Notes: a model not told the origin generated them from the letters alone. A DNA stretch of 64,000 nt from Amorphophallus konjac (GCA_022559845.1 CM040118.1:448258053-448322052); one strand, 5' to 3'; positions 43,991 through 55,907 are shown, counted from the stretch's first letter. Numbers and translations are program-made.

Positions 43991-44104
43991 CCCCCAGCCA
44001 TGGCTTGGCCTAGGGTGAACGATCGAGCTGTACCTGGCAGAGGGGTAGAAAAGATAGGAATCATTGCATGCTCTCGTGTGTACATGTGATCTTTTCGTCG
44101 GAAA

Positions 44105-45900
44105 CTCTTAAAATATTTTTCTATAATTAATTAATAGTATATTATAATTAATTATATTTAATCGTAATGTATATTTAGTAATACATTATACTTAATTATA
44201 CTTAATATATCCTATATATAATATAGAATTTGATTAAGCCCTTGAACACGTTCCAGGACTTGCAAAAATGCTATGAAAAATCTGTGGATACTATATCCGA
44301 AAATTTGGTGCCGCAGCTCCTCCCACAATATCCCAACCGGTCGGCAAAGACTGCCACTGTCGGGAGGAGGCCTCGCCACTGTCGGAGCCGTGAAGCCCTC
44401 GTCACCGTTGCCATGAGTAGGGGTGATCATAATTTGGGTTCAACCCGAAAACCAAACTGAACCGATAGATTTGGTTTGGGTTCAAACTGAACCGTATTAA
44501 AAATTTTGGTTTGATTTGGTTTTAAAGTTCAGGAAACTAAACGAACCGAATAACCGGAATTTAAGGATATTTTTGTCAAGTTAATATAAGTGTATATATA
44601 ACTATAAGCTCAAATTCTAAAAGTCCAATCCCCGCCGTCCTGATGGGGTTTCCGACTCTACGAAGTAGGTTTCAAATCACCTTCCATTTTACTGTAACTG
44701 AAATTCTTAGTTTTTTATGTAAAAATTGTGGAGCTTATTCTTACAAGTTTCAACTTTTGATGTTATTTCTTTAATATTTACTTTATTTGGTAGAAATTCT
44801 TTTACCCTATCTTTGTCTACTCATGTTTGAATCCAATCTAATTTATAAAAGAGGACATGAATATGGTTTAAACCGAACCAAACCGAACCAAATCGAATTA
44901 ATTCGATTCAGTTTGATTTGGTTTCAAAATAGTTTGGTTTGATTTGGTTCGGGTTGAACCTTTAATTCGGTTCGGTTTGGTTTGAAAAAAATTCTCTTCA
45001 AACCAAACCAAACAGTACTCACCCCTAGCCGTGAGGAGCCCTAGCTCCCCATCTCGCCAGCGCCACCGCTCTCTCCCACTTTTAACATTCGTGGGTTTCG
45101 GAGCGTTCCAGTGAGTCTCATGTTACGTTTTCTAAATAAAGTAAAATTTTTCTAAATTATAGATCTTCAAATCTCTAAAAAAAATATTTTTTTTTCAGAT
45201 GTAATGATATTTTATATTGAATGATATTTTATCTTATTTAAAAAATGAATGAATGAGAAAAAAATGTCGAATGAATGAATGAAAATAATAATAAAAAGAG
45301 AAGAGAGAGAGAGAGAGAGAGAGAGGGAAAAAATTAAAAAAAAATGAAAAATTTGGGGGCGGGCCCCAACCCCTCCTCCTCTCCTCCTTCCCACTCTCGA
45401 TCTCCCTCTCCTCTCCTCCTTCCCGCTTCCGCCTCCTCTCGATCTCTCCCCCTCTCTCTCTCACCCATCCACCGTAATCACTATATTCTCCCTCCCCTCT
45501 TCCGCCCGCGACGTCCACAATAGCCCACCTGCACGCGCGGCCTGCGCTCCTGTGCCGACATCCCAAGGCTGAGAAGCCGCCGCCGCGGCCACGGCTCTGC
45601 ACCACGCCGACCTCGCCGTCGCTGCCAGGTCCCACCGACACGCCAACACCGCAGCAGTCCGCCCTGCGCCCGCGACCGTCGCCGCCGGTGGTCTCGACCA
45701 CCTCACCACGGACCTCCGCCACCGCCTGCGTCGGCTAGCCCAGCTGCTCTGCGAACGGCCCTGGTCGCCCCAGCCACCTCCTCCACTCTGCTGGCCGCCG
45801 ACCCCGCCTTCGACGCTGCTTCGCCCACCCCCTAGCGGCCGCAGACCCTCCGCCAGACGTCGTCCCACGGCTACTGGCATCATCAGAACAAGGTATACAT
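44105..45900. other. TE6 internal duplicated segment, copy B
   Basis: Homologous to copy A through GATTAAGCCCTTGAACACG (about 44231), CCAACCGGTCGGCAAAGA and the C/T-rich block near 45370-45470, and interrupted by the MITE. Its GC-rich end (45480-45890) differs from that of copy A. Confidence 0.5.
44418..45027. mobile_element. hAT-type MITE inside copy B
   Basis: A 610-bp element with terminal inverted repeat TAGGGGTGA and 8-bp flanks GCCATGAG and GCCGTGAG (one mismatch). The interior is rich in AACCGAACCAAACC-type repeats. It is absent from copy A, so it inserted after the duplication or into one copy only. Confidence 0.88.
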
Positions 45901-46063
45901 CACCTGCTCGCCGTGCAACCCCATCCAGGTTTGCGTGAGCCAGTGTCTGTTGTGGTCATCAGAACAAGGTAGGCTCACATCCGTCAAGTTTTCTTCACTG
46001 TTTATGATCTTGTTTTTTTCCTCTATTGAAGCGAAATAAAATTTATTGTTAATTTGCGGGAAG

Positions 46064-46210
46064 GCTCTGGATAGATGGATGGGCTCCATCCCGGTCAATG
46101 AGATGGACTTGCTTGTGAAAAAGGTCGGATCAACACCACCTGAGACCGACTTCTCCAGGCCAGACACAGATAATAACATGTCAAAGGCAATCACAGATAT
46201 AAACAGCTAA
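46064..46210 (+). CDS. Exon-like fragment of unknown origin in TE6
   Basis: After an intron-like stretch with a T-rich tract, an AG precedes an open frame of 48 codons that starts ALDRWMGSIPVNEMDLLVKK and ends with TAA. Its composition is unlike the low-complexity surroundings. I do not recognise the protein. A captured terminal exon of a host gene is possible; a chance frame is not excluded. Confidence 0.3.
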   Translation, partial: ALDRWMGSIPVNEMDLLVKKVGSTPPETDFSRPDTDNNMSKAITDINS

Positions 46211-46688
46211 ACATGGGGAAGCATGTAGGAGACATGTCTAATTAGCCAACATTGACTGTCTAGATATGGTCTAATAATTGGTTTTGGCTGAAGTAAGGGA
46301 CAAGGCATGGTGTTCCTCCTCCATTAATTTAAAGGGCACACATCATAGTGGATTAGAGACAGAGACAACACACCCGAGCCAAATAGATTCCTCGGTGTCT
46401 CCCCCCCCCCCCCCACGCACACACATGTTGAAACTTTAACAGCATAATTATGTGCACCTTAACAATAAGAAAATGAAAGAGACGTGAGTCAGAGATTTGT
46501 TAATCTTGTGTTAAATTCTATGTTACCAAATAGAAAATTCAAAGTCATGAGTCGAGTGATAAAGTACCTTACCTCATAATTGCGAGGTCTCAAGTTCTAC
46601 TCTAAGAGAGGGCTATTTATCTGACTCATATTTAATCCTCAATATATATGAGTTTAGAATTTATTAGTCATGTTAAGTTCTTCGTCGT

Positions 46689-46747
<59 letters not shown>

Positions 46748-47186
46748 AATATATATATATTTAAACATGATATGAAAAAATAGATTTAGAGTATGTATTC
46801 AAGGTAGCATGCATGCTTGTTTAAGCTCACACTCTAATAATTTCAGTTTGGTTTATCAGATGAGAAGGAATTAGAGTAAGTAGTAAACTATCATAAATGC
46901 TTTATTTTGGAACACATACCATACAGAAGGCTGAAATGTGTGTATATAATTAGGAAAAATTGGACTCCAATTTTCGGGTATGTGACGATCGGAATGCTGA
47001 CCAAGCAGGCCGGAATAACAGAGTGCAAACCCAAAATTCTCCTCTTGCAATCTCTTGTTTATATTTTGAGGATGATACGATGATCCTTTTGTAAGGAAAA
47101 GAGGAGTAGCTGCAGTACTTCATTTGATTCCTCAGTCTTTTGAGCATGTCTTGGGTCTGATCAAACTTTGATAAGAGTTCCTTAGT
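46211..47186. other. TE6 interior with (TA)n microsatellite
   Basis: No gene seen. A poly-C run lies near 46405 and a long (TA)n tract at about 46688-46744. Confidence 0.6.
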
Positions 47187-48090
47187 CCAAATATGTCAGA
47201 GGAGTTGTGGAGAGGTGCTAGACTTAATGGGTTGTAAAATTGGAATGTTCCTCTTACAGTATTTGGGCCTTCCATTACGTCGTAAGATCATATGGCCCGC
47301 TGATTGGAACCCTCTATTGGTTAGCATGCCGAAAAACCTTGCTGTATGGAAAGCCAGGAATCTATCCTGTGGTGGTAGAATTCACTCTTTTGAATGTTGT
47401 GTTGTCTGCAATGCCCCAATTTTTTATGTCCATTTTTGTGCCTCGGACAGTATTGCATAAGCTAGATTCTATCTGCAAGATTTCTGTGGGGAGGTATTAA
47501 TGAGGGGGAAAAGGTAGTTCATTACATAAAAGGGGATGTAGTTTGCCAACCTCTAAAATATAGGGGTCTTGGAATTAAGAGTCTACAGATTATGAATATT
47601 GCATTCAAGGTGAAGTGGCTATGGAAGCTATGCTACTTAAAGGGTTTATATAAATAGGTGATCAAGTTCAAGCGTTAGAAATCCTCTTCTATTTTTTCTC
47701 TCTCGTTGGAGAGCCAACATTCAATCTCTCTTCTAGAAAGGAATATTGAAATAGACTACTTGGGTGGAAAAAGGACTGAGGGTTAAATTGGAGGAAAAGG
47801 AAAAGATACTTTTTTCTAGTGGGAAAGGTGGCCAGGTAATTTTTGTCTTAAGTATAAACTTCTCACCATTTTTAGACTTGCTGTTTGTAAGTGGCAAATT
47901 GTCAGTGATTGTTGTGTGATTAGCAATGATACTGTGCAGTGGAACATCGTAGTCTGTCGGAACCTCAAAGATGAGATTAAGGAATTTGTCTCTTCACAGT
48001 TCTACTAAAGATGAAGTGTACAGCCAGTGGTGGTCACTTCTCTGTCAAATCCCTTTATCAGCTTATGATCCTTAACAATGCAGTAGACTG
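47187..48090 (+). pseudogene. L1-type LINE reverse transcriptase remnant
   Basis: In shifting frames the sequence encodes the RT C-terminal region of plant L1 elements: YLGLPL (near 47265), WKARNLSCGGRI (near 47345), LNVVLSAMPQFFMSIFVP (near 47390), YRGLGIKSLQIMNIAFKVKW (near 47565), and later KWQIVSD and HFSVKSLYQLM (to about 48075). Several stops and shifts interrupt it. No endonuclease and no 3' poly-A tail is visible, so it is an internal fragment carried by the CACTA element. Confidence 0.8.
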
Positions 48091-48389
48091 GCTTATGATC
48101 TTCTAAGTGCAACTCAATATGAGAGTATCAGGGAAAAGTTCCTTACAAATACAATTGTATTATCATTACGTTTTTATATTTCAACTATTGTCTCCGCCTA
48201 TACATGTAAAGCACATTGAAGCAACATGGTATATTGTGATTATTAAGGTCTCTACCTATACATGTTGATATTGATGTGTTGAATGTGAGTTTTTTGTTAA
48301 TATTAATATGTTCAATGTGAGATTCATACAGGAAACATTACATGAATGTATACATGTGTAATATGATTGCACAATGAGTATGTAAAAAC

Positions 48390-48770
48390 AAAACAAAAGA
48401 ATAATATACCTACATTTTTTTTTAATTGAGACTAGTTCTTTTTCCTACGTTTTTAAGATAATGACGTTAATACTTTTTCATATGTTTCTTTTACTACGTG
48501 GCCAAAAATAATACTTATATTTTTAGAAATGTAGGTACAACTTCTTATATGCATGTGTATACATGTTTTTAACCTTTGCTTCTGTTGGATTATTCCTATG
48601 CTTTGAAAGCGTAGGTATAGGTTGATCTATACCTACATTTCATATAAACGTAGGTATAACCTATAGTCACGCGAGTTGAAAGCGTGGCAAACAAACGTAG
48701 GTAAAGGATTTACCTACGTTTTTTAGACGTATACCTATGTTTTAAAAGAAGAGGGGTGGTATGGTCTCGT
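48390..48770. repeat. Cluster of CGTAGGTA / TACCTACG motifs
   Basis: About eight copies of ACCTACGTTT or its complement in both orientations, with variants, in under 400 bp. This is unlike the TTTCCGACG motifs of the host element and looks like the end of a different transposon. Confidence 0.5.
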
Positions 48771-48940
48771 ACCGTGATTTATTTGCTTCAGTTCACAAAA
48801 AAAGGGGACCGATCAGTATGTGAGCGAAAGAGCTCGCTCGGTAGTGGTAAGATTATATACATACATATTTCTTTTCTATTTCAAATTTTAAATATGATTG
48901 ATTAATATAAAATTTATAATATTTTTTATTCAATTTACAG

Positions 48941-49315
48941 GAGTCATATGACAGGCATATGACTGAAAAGTACGGGGAGGAGGAGACGCAGCGGCCGCAG
49001 CTAGATCCTGAGGCATTGGTAGCAGCAGCCGGCCCACCGAAAAAAAGACTAGTATACGGTTTTGGGCAGAGCTTGGACACCAGCCCTATTCTAGCATCTT
49101 GTCCGGCTCAGTTTCGTCCTACCCCTGTAGCAGTTCCATCTCTACTCTCTCCATCGGCGGTTCTACAAGCCATATTACATCCATCGTCCGACATGAGGTA
49201 GACGGCATCGAGGAACCCATCGAGGCACGCATTACCCGGGCGGTTGCTACTCTCCTCTCCTAGGCGGGGATTTTGACTCAAAGAGCACTCTCGAGCACGA
49301 CACAGCCTCCTCATG
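48941..49315 (+). CDS. TE6 Transposase_24-like exon (C-terminal)
   Basis: After a TTTACAG acceptor the frame reads ESYDRHMTEKYGEEETQRPQ, then PPKKRLVYGFGQSLD. This matches the conserved C-terminal part of the Ptta/En/Spm second-ORF protein (Transposase_24), a DNA-binding partner in CACTA transposition. A frameshift near 49195 and an in-frame TAG near 49261 disrupt it. The donor GTGAGT is at 49316 after QPPH. Upstream exons are not recognisable. Confidence 0.75.
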
Positions 49316-50618
49316 TGAGTATTTAATTTAACTTTTAATTTCATAGACTTTAGAGTTATATTATTACTACTTAGTTCAAAGAATTTAGCTTTGAGAGTCT
49401 AAGATTTGAACTATGAAATTAAAAATTGATCCAACACAAAAGACATGGGGTTTCGGGGGTGTAAGGTGTAAAATATTGGTCTGATCAGTGTGTCGATTAT
49501 TCCAACACGACCTGTGTGGGGAGTGTGACTTAGGGTAGTTGATAAAATCCAAAACGGATACCCAGTTTGGGATCGACGCTCAAACTAGCCATTTCCAAAC
49601 TAATTTAGTTTGAAATAAATCCAAGGTTAGGGGTTTCGGGAGTCCAATATATGAAATATCGATCTAATCGACATGCCGATTATTTCAACACGACCTAGGT
49701 AGGGAGTGTGACTTGGGAGAGTTGACGGAATCCAAAATGGATACCTGGTTTGGGCTCGGCACTCAAACAAGCCATTTTCAAACTAATTTAGTTTGAAATA
49801 AATCCAAGGTTAGGGGTTTCATGGGTCCAATATATGAAATATCGATCTGATCGACATGTCGATTATTCTAACACGAGATGGGTGGGGAGTGTGACTTGGG
49901 GGAGTTGACGAAATCCAAAATGGATGCCTGGTTTGGGCTCGGCGCTCAAACTAGCCATTTCGAAACTAATTTAGTTTGAAATAAATCTAAGGTTAGGGGT
50001 TTCGTGGGTTCAATATATGAAATATCGATTTGATCGACATGTCGATTATTCCAACACGACCTGGGTGAGGAGTGTGATTTGGGAAAGTTGACAGAATCCA
50101 AAATAGATACCTGGCAAACTAGCCATTTCAAAATTAATTTAGTTTAAAATAAATCTAATATTAGGGGTTTCGGGGGTTCAATATATGAAATATCGATATG
50201 ATCGACATGCCGATTATTCCAACACGACTTGGGTGGGGAGTGTGACTTGGAGGAGTTGACGGAATCCAAAACAGATATCTGGTTTGGGCTCGGCGCTCAA
50301 ACTATCTATTTCTTTCCAAACTATTTTCGTTTAAAATAAATCTAAGGTCTGAGATTTCGTGGGTCCAAAATATGAAATATCGATGTGATCAACGTGCTGA
50401 TTATTCCAACATGACATGGGTGGGGAGTGTCACTTGAGAGAGCTAACAAAATGTAAAATGAATACCCGGTCTGGTCTCGACGCTCAAATCAAAACTAATT
50501 TAAAGAATTCATCGATCTTCATATTATCTACTTTTGAATTTAGAAAATAAAAAAAATAATTAAATTTATTATTAATTATTTCATTTAAATCTGTTTAATA
50601 TTATTTTTTGTGATGTAG
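49316..50618 (+). repeat. TE6 intron filled with 183-bp tandem repeats
   Basis: Six copies keyed by AGGGGTTTCGGGGGTCC-like sequence at 49447, 49630, 49813, 49996, 50164 and 50351, so the period is 183 bp with one shorter and one longer unit. Each unit carries AATATATGAAATATCGAT and ACACGACCTGGGTGGGGAG. The intron ends in TGATGTAG. Confidence 0.88.
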
Positions 50619-50681
50619 GATCCTCCTGCATGTGATGGTGGAGATGCTACAAATGAGGACGATCCAGCGGATATCTCTTGA
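50619..50681 (+). CDS. TE6 last exon of the Transposase_24-like gene
   Basis: Encodes DPPACDGGDATNEDDPADIS and a TGA stop. A short acidic tail is usual for this protein's last exon. Confidence 0.6.
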   Translation, partial: DPPACDGGDATNEDDPADIS

Positions 50682-50929
50682 TTTTTTTTAGTGATATTAT
50701 GAAAAAATGACACATTTGAATTAACGTAATTGTAATTTTTTTTATTCATTGAGTTATGTGTTGTGGATGTTGTTTATTATATGTTATGTGAATTTTATCA
50801 TATTGTGTGTTGTATATGTTTATTGTGTGTTTTATGTTGAGTTGTGTAGGTTGTGTGTGTATACTTGTAGTTTTAAACAGGTTTTTTTAAAAAAATTCAA
50901 ACTTATAAAAAAATTGGTGAGAAATTTTT

Positions 50930-51760
50930 TAACGGAATTCCGACATTTAGTCGAAAATACGTCGAAAATTTGCGATGTATTGCCGACAAACTAATTTTTC
51001 GTCGGAAAACTAATTTTTCGTCGGAAAACATTATTGTCGGAAATATGTCGGAAAATTCCGACGTATTTCCAACCAAACACATTTCCATCGGAAATATTAG
51101 ACACATGTAGGTGTGAGAGATTTCCGACGAAAAAATGGTTTGTCGGAAATACGTCAGAATCTTTCGACGTATTTTCGACAAACTATTTTTCCGTCGGAAA
51201 TCATTTCCGATGGAAAACTATTATGTCGGAAGTCTGTCGAAAAATTCCGACGTATTTTCGACCATCTAAAGTCCCATCGCAAAATAATGGAATAATTCTT
51301 CACCCTTGCTATTATTTATTACCGACATTTTATCGACGAATTTTTTTTCCGTCGGCAATATTTCCGACGTATTTTTCGACCAAAATATTTATCTGTCGAA
51401 AAGTTTTTTAGATTTTTTATTAATTAAATTTATATATTACCGACGAAAAATTGATGAAAATAATTTTTGTCAAAAATTTTCCGATGTATTTTGTGACGGT
51501 ATTATTTACGTCGAAAAGTTTAATTAATTTTCTTATTATTAAAAGTTATCAATTAAAGACATAAATATCAATGAAAATATCGACAGAATATGTTTGTCGA
51601 TAATTTTCGACGAATTTCTAACGGAAATATATTACATCAAAAATTAGTGACCTAAATTTTTCGACGCACTAATTCCGTCGGAAATACGTCGAAAATCCGT
51701 CGGAACACATTTCCGACGTATTTTTCGACGGATTTTCGACGGAATTAGTGCGTCGAAAAT
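50930..51760. repeat. 3' subterminal repeat array of TE6 with foldback
   Basis: It has the same motifs as the 5' array. Near the end a 19-bp perfect inverted repeat (51662-51680 and 51737-51755, CGACGCACTAATTCCGTCG) encloses more motif copies. Confidence 0.88.
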
Positions 51761-51779
51761 TATGATTTCTCTTGTAGTG

Positions 51780-52440
51780 AAAGGGGGAAAGATGGCTGCG
51801 CTAGGAGTAGGGAAGAGAGGGTGGGGGAGGGAAAATAGGAAGGGAAGAGAGATTCTAGGAGAGAGGAGGTTGAGGTGGCAAGGAGAAAGAGGAAGGAGAG
51901 GGCTGGAGGCGCTGGGATGAGGAGAGGAATGAGGGAGAGAGAGAGAGGTGTGACCATGGGAGAGAGAGAAGGAGAGAGAGACTTGCGCAAGAGAGAGAGA
52001 GGGAATAACCAAAGAGAGATTTTGTTCTCAAAATTTTAAATTCTTCAACTAAATTTTTACAAGTGATCCCTTGGCCTTATTTATAGGTTGAGCCAGGTGT
52101 ACAAAAGACTCAAATTATCCCTACCAAACAAAAGAATTCCCTCCTTATCTTAGAGGTGACAAAAAAAACCTGTAACCTAGAACTGAAGCAGAAGCTAGAT
52201 TGACCCTTTGGGCCTTATTTAAGGGCCCAATAAAGGCTACAATACCGAATAAAATTAAAGTACATCATAATAAAAAGAAAATAATAATCAAGGCGTTGTT
52301 TGAACCATCTTGAAGGGCTGTCATCAGCGTCGGGGTGTGGAGGCTCGCCGATGCCCCACCAGAGCTCCAGTAACACCTCCACTTTTCGGAAGTCCGAATA
52401 CATGTAAGGTTCTCTTAAATAAAACCCGATAAGTTGACCC
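51780..52440 (-). other. Purine-rich flank right of TE6; possible LTR or promoter on minus strand
   Basis: On the minus strand there is CCTATAAATAAGGCC (TATA-like, near 52080), then a long CT-rich stretch running into the CACTA insertion. It may be an LTR or a gene promoter and 5' UTR. The product, if any, is unknown. Confidence 0.35.
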
Positions 52441-54196
52441 ACTTAATTGATACGAGCCCAATAAATTTTAGGAAGCAAATTAAATAAATATTTTATTATT
52501 ATAATTGCATAACTTATTAGATTCGGTCAATATTAAATTTATTAGAAAGAGAATTTAATGATTTACATGTTGAGCACTTTTTCAGATTTCGTTATGAAAT
52601 AGGTCAAAACAAATAAATAAAATAAAGCTTTGTTATTAGTGATTTTAAGAGGGGGTTGCATGATATTTTGCACCTCTCATCGTGATTAGAAAATGTATAA
52701 GGGTTTTTCTAAAATTTTACCATAACAATCTAATGTGGATAAACTATTGGGTTAAAAAGAAAAAAATGGTTGGACTTATCCTCTGTGGCGACGGGAGAGA
52801 TGGGTTATTTAAACTCTCTTATCTCCTCCCCCCCCCCCCCCGTTTCCGTCATCTCCCTCTCTTCTCTCAATTCTCTCATTTCTCTCCCTCATTTCCCTCA
52901 TCTCTCTTTCTCTCAACTCTCTCTCTCTTCCCCCATCTTCCTCTTAATTCTCTCAACTCTCTCGTTCCCTCTCTCTTTCCCTCCTTTCCCATTTTATTTT
53001 CTCTTCCTATATTCGCCAAGAGCAAGTGGGAAGAAAAGGAGGCCATAGTTTGCAAAAAGAAGGAAAGACAATAACGTGGAAAGACGGAGAGGAGGACAGA
53101 GAAGGAATAGGGTGATTATTTGATAGAAACTCAGACGAGATATTTTAGAGTTTATTTGTGAATTTCACTTTAATAGTAGGGCATGTGATAAACCAAAATC
53201 ATGTTATTTATTATTTGTGACGTTTTGATTTTATTTAAAATTTTACAATTTTAATTTGTGTATGCAAATTTTGTCTAAACTATCTGGACATATTTTAGTC
53301 TGATTTAAATTAAAACGACAACATCGATATGTTTAATTATAATCCGATTTAAACTAAAATGACAATATTGATAGGTTTAGTTATAGTCCGATTTAAACTA
53401 AAATGACAATATCGATAAGCTTAGTTAAAGACGATCATAAATTAATTACTCATGATTTAGATAATAGATTTTATCTAACTATTTATAATCAATTCTTCAA
53501 TTGTAAATAATTATATTTAATGTGACATCGTTTAACTTATTTTGTCAATTTAAACTATCAGATAAAATTTATGAATGATTTTTGTATTAAATTAAATATA
53601 TGGACAATGGCATCTTAAGGGGGTGTGGGGTGCCCCGTAGTAAATGTCCGCTACGGGAATTAGACTCATTGTCTGGGGACGATGGACTTTTGTTTAAAAT
53701 CTGAAATCCATACTTTGATTTGATGAATGGTGGGATATTGACTCCCGATCCTACGCAGTCGATCAAGACCGACAGGCCGCATCGTCTAGGTGCCATGGTA
53801 TTTGTGTGTTATCCCTTATATTGTGGTTTGGATGCATGTCCGATATGTGAAATTAAATTACAAATGATTTGATTTAGTTAATTCGATTTGTGAGGCTCGC
53901 ATATATGATTCGATCTGTTAAGCTCACTTGAATATGATTTGATTTGTCTTGCAAGCCATTTAGAAAATTGGGAATTTCGCAGATACATGTAATATCCACT
54001 TTATTTCGTTATTCCTTGAGTTTATGCTATATGTTAGAACCTATTAAAATTGTGATAGGTTTAGAATTACTATGTGATTTGCAAAAAAATTGTTATGTAG
54101 TACGCATGTTATTGGTTTTGATGCATGCTGAGTCTTCAGACTCACACATGTTGTTTAACTATTTTTCAAGAAATTATTAAGTGTACAATTTTTACT
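52441..54196 (+). other. AT-rich LTR-like debris
   Basis: No coding frame is supported. It has a TATA-like TTATTTAAA (about 52805), a pyrimidine-rich tract (52825-52995), a threefold repeat of about 57 bp (53303-53425) and a GAGTCTTCAGACTCACACATG segment (54130-54150), which is reminiscent of gypsy LTRs. Probable solo or broken LTR, plus orientation; the boundaries are not resolved. Confidence 0.35.
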
Positions 54197-54841
54197 CCGA
54201 CGAGAAGTAGGTCAAAGAGTGATCCTGGAGATATTTTAGACTCCACTGCATAGGTCAAGTAGATTTAGTTTCATTTTGTATAATGAATGGTAACATGACT
54301 TTCGACTGAGAGATGTAAAACACTGGCGATGATGATGATAATGTAAATTATGTGTTTATGTCTATACAAATGATACGGTTGTGCTATTAGAATGTGTGAT
54401 AGTTTGGCATGTAGCACCTTGTAGATTTCCAAACTCACAACATTTCTGTATGATGTGACGTCCCCAAGTTGGATACTGGATCTCCATAAGGGAGCCTCCA
54501 CAAAGAGCTCCTTCTTCTCCGACGAGAAGTAGGTCAGAGAGTGATCATGGAGATATTTTAGACTCCGCTGCATAGGTCAAGTAGATTTAGTTTCATTTTG
54601 TATAATGAATGGTAACATGACTTTCGACTGAGAGATGTAAAACACTGGCGATGATGATGATGATAATGTAAATTATGTGTTTATGTCTATACAAATGATA
54701 CGGTTGTGCTATTAGAATGTGTGATAGTTTGGCATGTAGCACCTTGTAGATTTCCAAACTCACAACATTTTTGTATGATGTGACATCCCCAAGTTGGATA
54801 CTGGATCTCCATAAGGGAGCCTCCACAAAGAGCTCCTTCTT
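54197..54841. repeat. 332-bp tandem duplication
   Basis: Two copies, starting CCGACGAGAAGTAGGTC at 54197 and 54529, nearly identical. The second is followed directly by the copia protease region. No function seen. Confidence 0.88.
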
Positions 54842-55547
54842 CCCACACGTGGTTGCTTGATCATGAATCAAGAAACCACACATTCTTTTGCTCGTGTGTC
54901 TCTTCCTGTGCAAGAAGAAGAGTGGGATCTTCATCATCATTTGAAGCCTCTGTAAAGTTAGATTGCTTAAAACAATCTAACTTCTTGCTTCAGCATTCTG
55001 ATGCATAATGCCAAAATTGGTGGCAGTTGCAACACTTCACATTTCTATGACTATCTTTGTACTTGTCTTTGTCTTATCTAGCATCGAAATCCTTTTGTGG
55101 AAGCTCATCGTGGTTTTGTTGATTTCCACAATAAAAATTAATCATGAAGAATAGTCAGAGATGCTTTAATTCTCCTTCATGTGAGCAACCTCGAATTCAC
55201 CTCTCAAAGTTTGAAGGCGAATTCGCTTCACTCAATCTACACCTTTGTAGATCATGCCCAGGGTATCCCAGACTTGATGTAGCCTCGATGATCTTCTGAA
55301 AAGTTACCTCATACAACCCTTGGTAGAGTAGGAATAAGGCCTTCGTATCCTTCTTCCGCTGGCCTTTAAGAGCACTTCTTTGCTCCAGAGTATAACCAAT
55401 TTCTTGTTTGGCAATGGGTTCCTCATATCCGTCGCAAACGATCTACCATAAATATTGCGATCCGAACAATGCCTTGATCTGGATACACCAGTTCTCATAT
55501 TTGTCCTTCGTCAACTTGGGAATTAAGGGTTGCACTAAAGTTGACGT
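54842..55547 (-). CDS. TE8 copia gag and start of protease (broken)
   Basis: Minus frame from ATG at about 55547 (MTSTLVQPLIPKLTKDKYEN, then CIQIKALFGSQYLW) gives a UBN2-type copia gag. A TAG follows YLW. KKDTKALFLLYQGLYEVTFQ is recognisable near 55340-55300. After frame changes comes a CCHC knuckle (CCNCHQFWHYASEC, near 55020) and the protease motif VWFLDS near 54875, with a TGA directly after it where active elements have a Gly/Cys/Ala codon. It is not functional. Gag packages the element RNA in intact relatives. Confidence 0.78.
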
Positions 55548-55596
55548 CATCTCAATAACTAGAGAATGGGATAAAGATAACCTAGAAGGATCTCTA

Positions 55597-55608
55597 GCTC
55601 TGATACCA
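55597..55608 (-). promoter_or_regulatory. TE8 primer-binding site
   Basis: TGGTATCAGAGC on the minus strand, matching initiator tRNA-Met. Confidence 0.88.
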
Positions 55609-55611
55609 CTT

Positions 55612-55907
55612 TGTTAGATTTGGACGAACTAGAAGCACGAATCTAGGCTTCCTATAACTAGTAAATGACCAATACTAAAGGATAAATATCTCACACAAGA
55701 CACACAAAGGAGAATTGTAGAACACTTAGAAAATGGAAGGCTTTTGGTTCATTTGGCTTTTCTTGAAATGTGAGAATTGGTCTCCTTATATAGGCCTTGT
55801 ACAAGTGTAACTCTTGGACTTATTTAACGGGCCAAGGTTACAAGTTACAAAACAAAATGACAAACACTCCATCTTTTCTCACGTGGCTAACCCAAGTCTC
55901 TCTAACA
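55612..55907 (-). repeat. TE8 5' LTR
   Basis: On the minus strand it begins TGTTAGAGAGACTTGG and ends CAAATCTAACA, 296 bp. TATA box CCTATATAAGGAG near 55785-55800. The ends are the usual TGTTAG/CTAACA of short copia LTRs. Confidence 0.85.

Larger units (their letters stand above)
41658..51779 (+). mobile_element. TE6: 10.1-kb CACTA (En/Spm) transposon, non-autonomous
   Basis: Terminal inverted repeats: CACTACAAGAAAAATCG at 41658 and, reversed, CACTACAAGAGAAATC ending at 51779. The 3-bp flanks are AGA and AAA, one mismatch. Subterminal regions (41670-42720, 50930-51760) are filled with TTTCCGACGTATTT-type repeats in both orientations, the sort bound by TNPA-like proteins. Orientation follows the Transposase_24-like exons at 48941-50681. 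No TNPD-type transposase was found. It carries an L1 remnant, a hAT MITE and a duplicated 1.39-kb segment. Confidence 0.92.
54842..55907 (-). mobile_element. TE8: 5' end of a minus-strand Ty1-copia element
   Basis: 5' LTR (55612-55907), PBS (55597-55608), gag and the first residues of protease. The rest is missing; the tandem duplication adjoins the break. Confidence 0.85.

Noticed and set aside
43452..44089. Pro/Ser-rich frames in the CACTA interior
   Set aside because: Low-complexity C/T-rich DNA open in several frames; no conserved domain.
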